A stretch of DNA of 64,000 nt from Leguminivora glycinivorella (taxonomy: Eukaryota; Arthropoda; Insecta; Lepidoptera; Tortricidae): assembly GCF_023078275.1 (NCBI RefSeq), contig NC_062973.1:21570956-21634955 (forward strand). Direction: 5' to 3'. The first letter of the stretch is position 1, and every line of letters begins with the position of its first letter. A program made the position numbers and the translations under genes. Shown here in pieces: positions 63,972 to 64,000 of this stretch. Below the pieces are notes generated by a model. The model was not told the origin of the DNA. It did not search any database and saw nothing but the letters and a program-made list of their open reading frames with translations.

Positions 63972-64000
63972 AGTAAAAAGATTATTGTTTTCTATAGATA

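Larger units (their letters stand above)
59443..64000 (-). mobile_element. Nearly complete non-LTR retrotransposon (Jockey/CR1 group), 5' end beyond the window
   Basis: Read on the minus strand: ORF1 (63971 to about 62983, one frameshift), ORF2 (62609-59685, intact), a 3' untranslated region of ~215 bp and a 25-base poly-A (59443-59467 as T). The PHD-finger ORF1 followed by endonuclease/reverse-transcriptase ORF2 points to the CR1/Jockey superclade; the poly-A tail leans to Jockey. The 5' untranslated region is cut by the window edge, so target duplications cannot be checked. Confidence 0.9.

Overview
The window looks like AT-rich nuclear DNA of a lepidopteran insect (moth or butterfly). The grounds are the repeats: tRNA-derived SINEs with the CCGGGATTCGAACC head seen in moths and butterflies, Helitrons ending in GAAGCCGCGGG..AAAAGCTAG, many short inverted-repeat elements, and a Jockey/CR1-type LINE. 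Nothing suggests bacteria: no operons, no ribosome binding sites, no CRISPR. Species cannot be named from the sequence.

Genes are sparse. Only two intact single-exon protein genes are convincing: a 154-residue membrane/coiled-coil protein of unknown function (40623-41087, minus) and a 319-residue microsomal-type short-chain dehydrogenase (SDR, retinol-dehydrogenase-like; 50061-51020, minus). A second SDR copy lies about 5 kb away in the opposite orientation (55681-56630, plus). It has an early and a late stop codon and has lost the cofactor-loop and catalytic-tyrosine residues, so it is read as a pseudogene. A third locus (about 28200-31950, plus) has a TATA promoter, a GC-rich 5' leader with a perfect hairpin, an ATG placed exactly at a splice donor, and a small exon duplicated with its flanking splice signals. 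It could encode a peptide of about 56 residues or be a long non-coding RNA. A GC-rich possible signal-peptide exon sits at 55373-55615.

Layout. 1-8900: TIR elements, SINEs, LINE tails and a 660-bp hAT element with an 8-bp target duplication. 8976-12048: two nearly identical 1523-bp LTRs separated by only a 19-bp primer-binding site. 12050-14460: nested repeats. 14461-17004: a 2.5-kb Helitron-like element with about 450-bp tandem units and a hexanucleotide array. 17005-28150: mostly unannotatable AT-rich DNA with a few Helitrons and foldbacks. 28200-31950: the spliced transcription unit. 32000-40500: dense foldback elements and nested insertions. 40600-41090: membrane protein gene. 41100-49660: sparse DNA with interspersed repeats. 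49985-56710: the inverted SDR pair, enclosing a 120/123-bp minisatellite, a hairpin-bearing repeat and a MITE inside a MITE. 57797-58380: a 246-bp inverted duplication carrying a tRNA-like sequence in each arm. 59443-64000: an almost complete non-LTR retrotransposon running off the right edge.

The genes do not form a pathway. The main story is repeat dynamics: several nested insertions can be reconstructed by comparing copies inside the window. All element classes were assigned by eye from termini, target duplications and protein motifs, without any database search.
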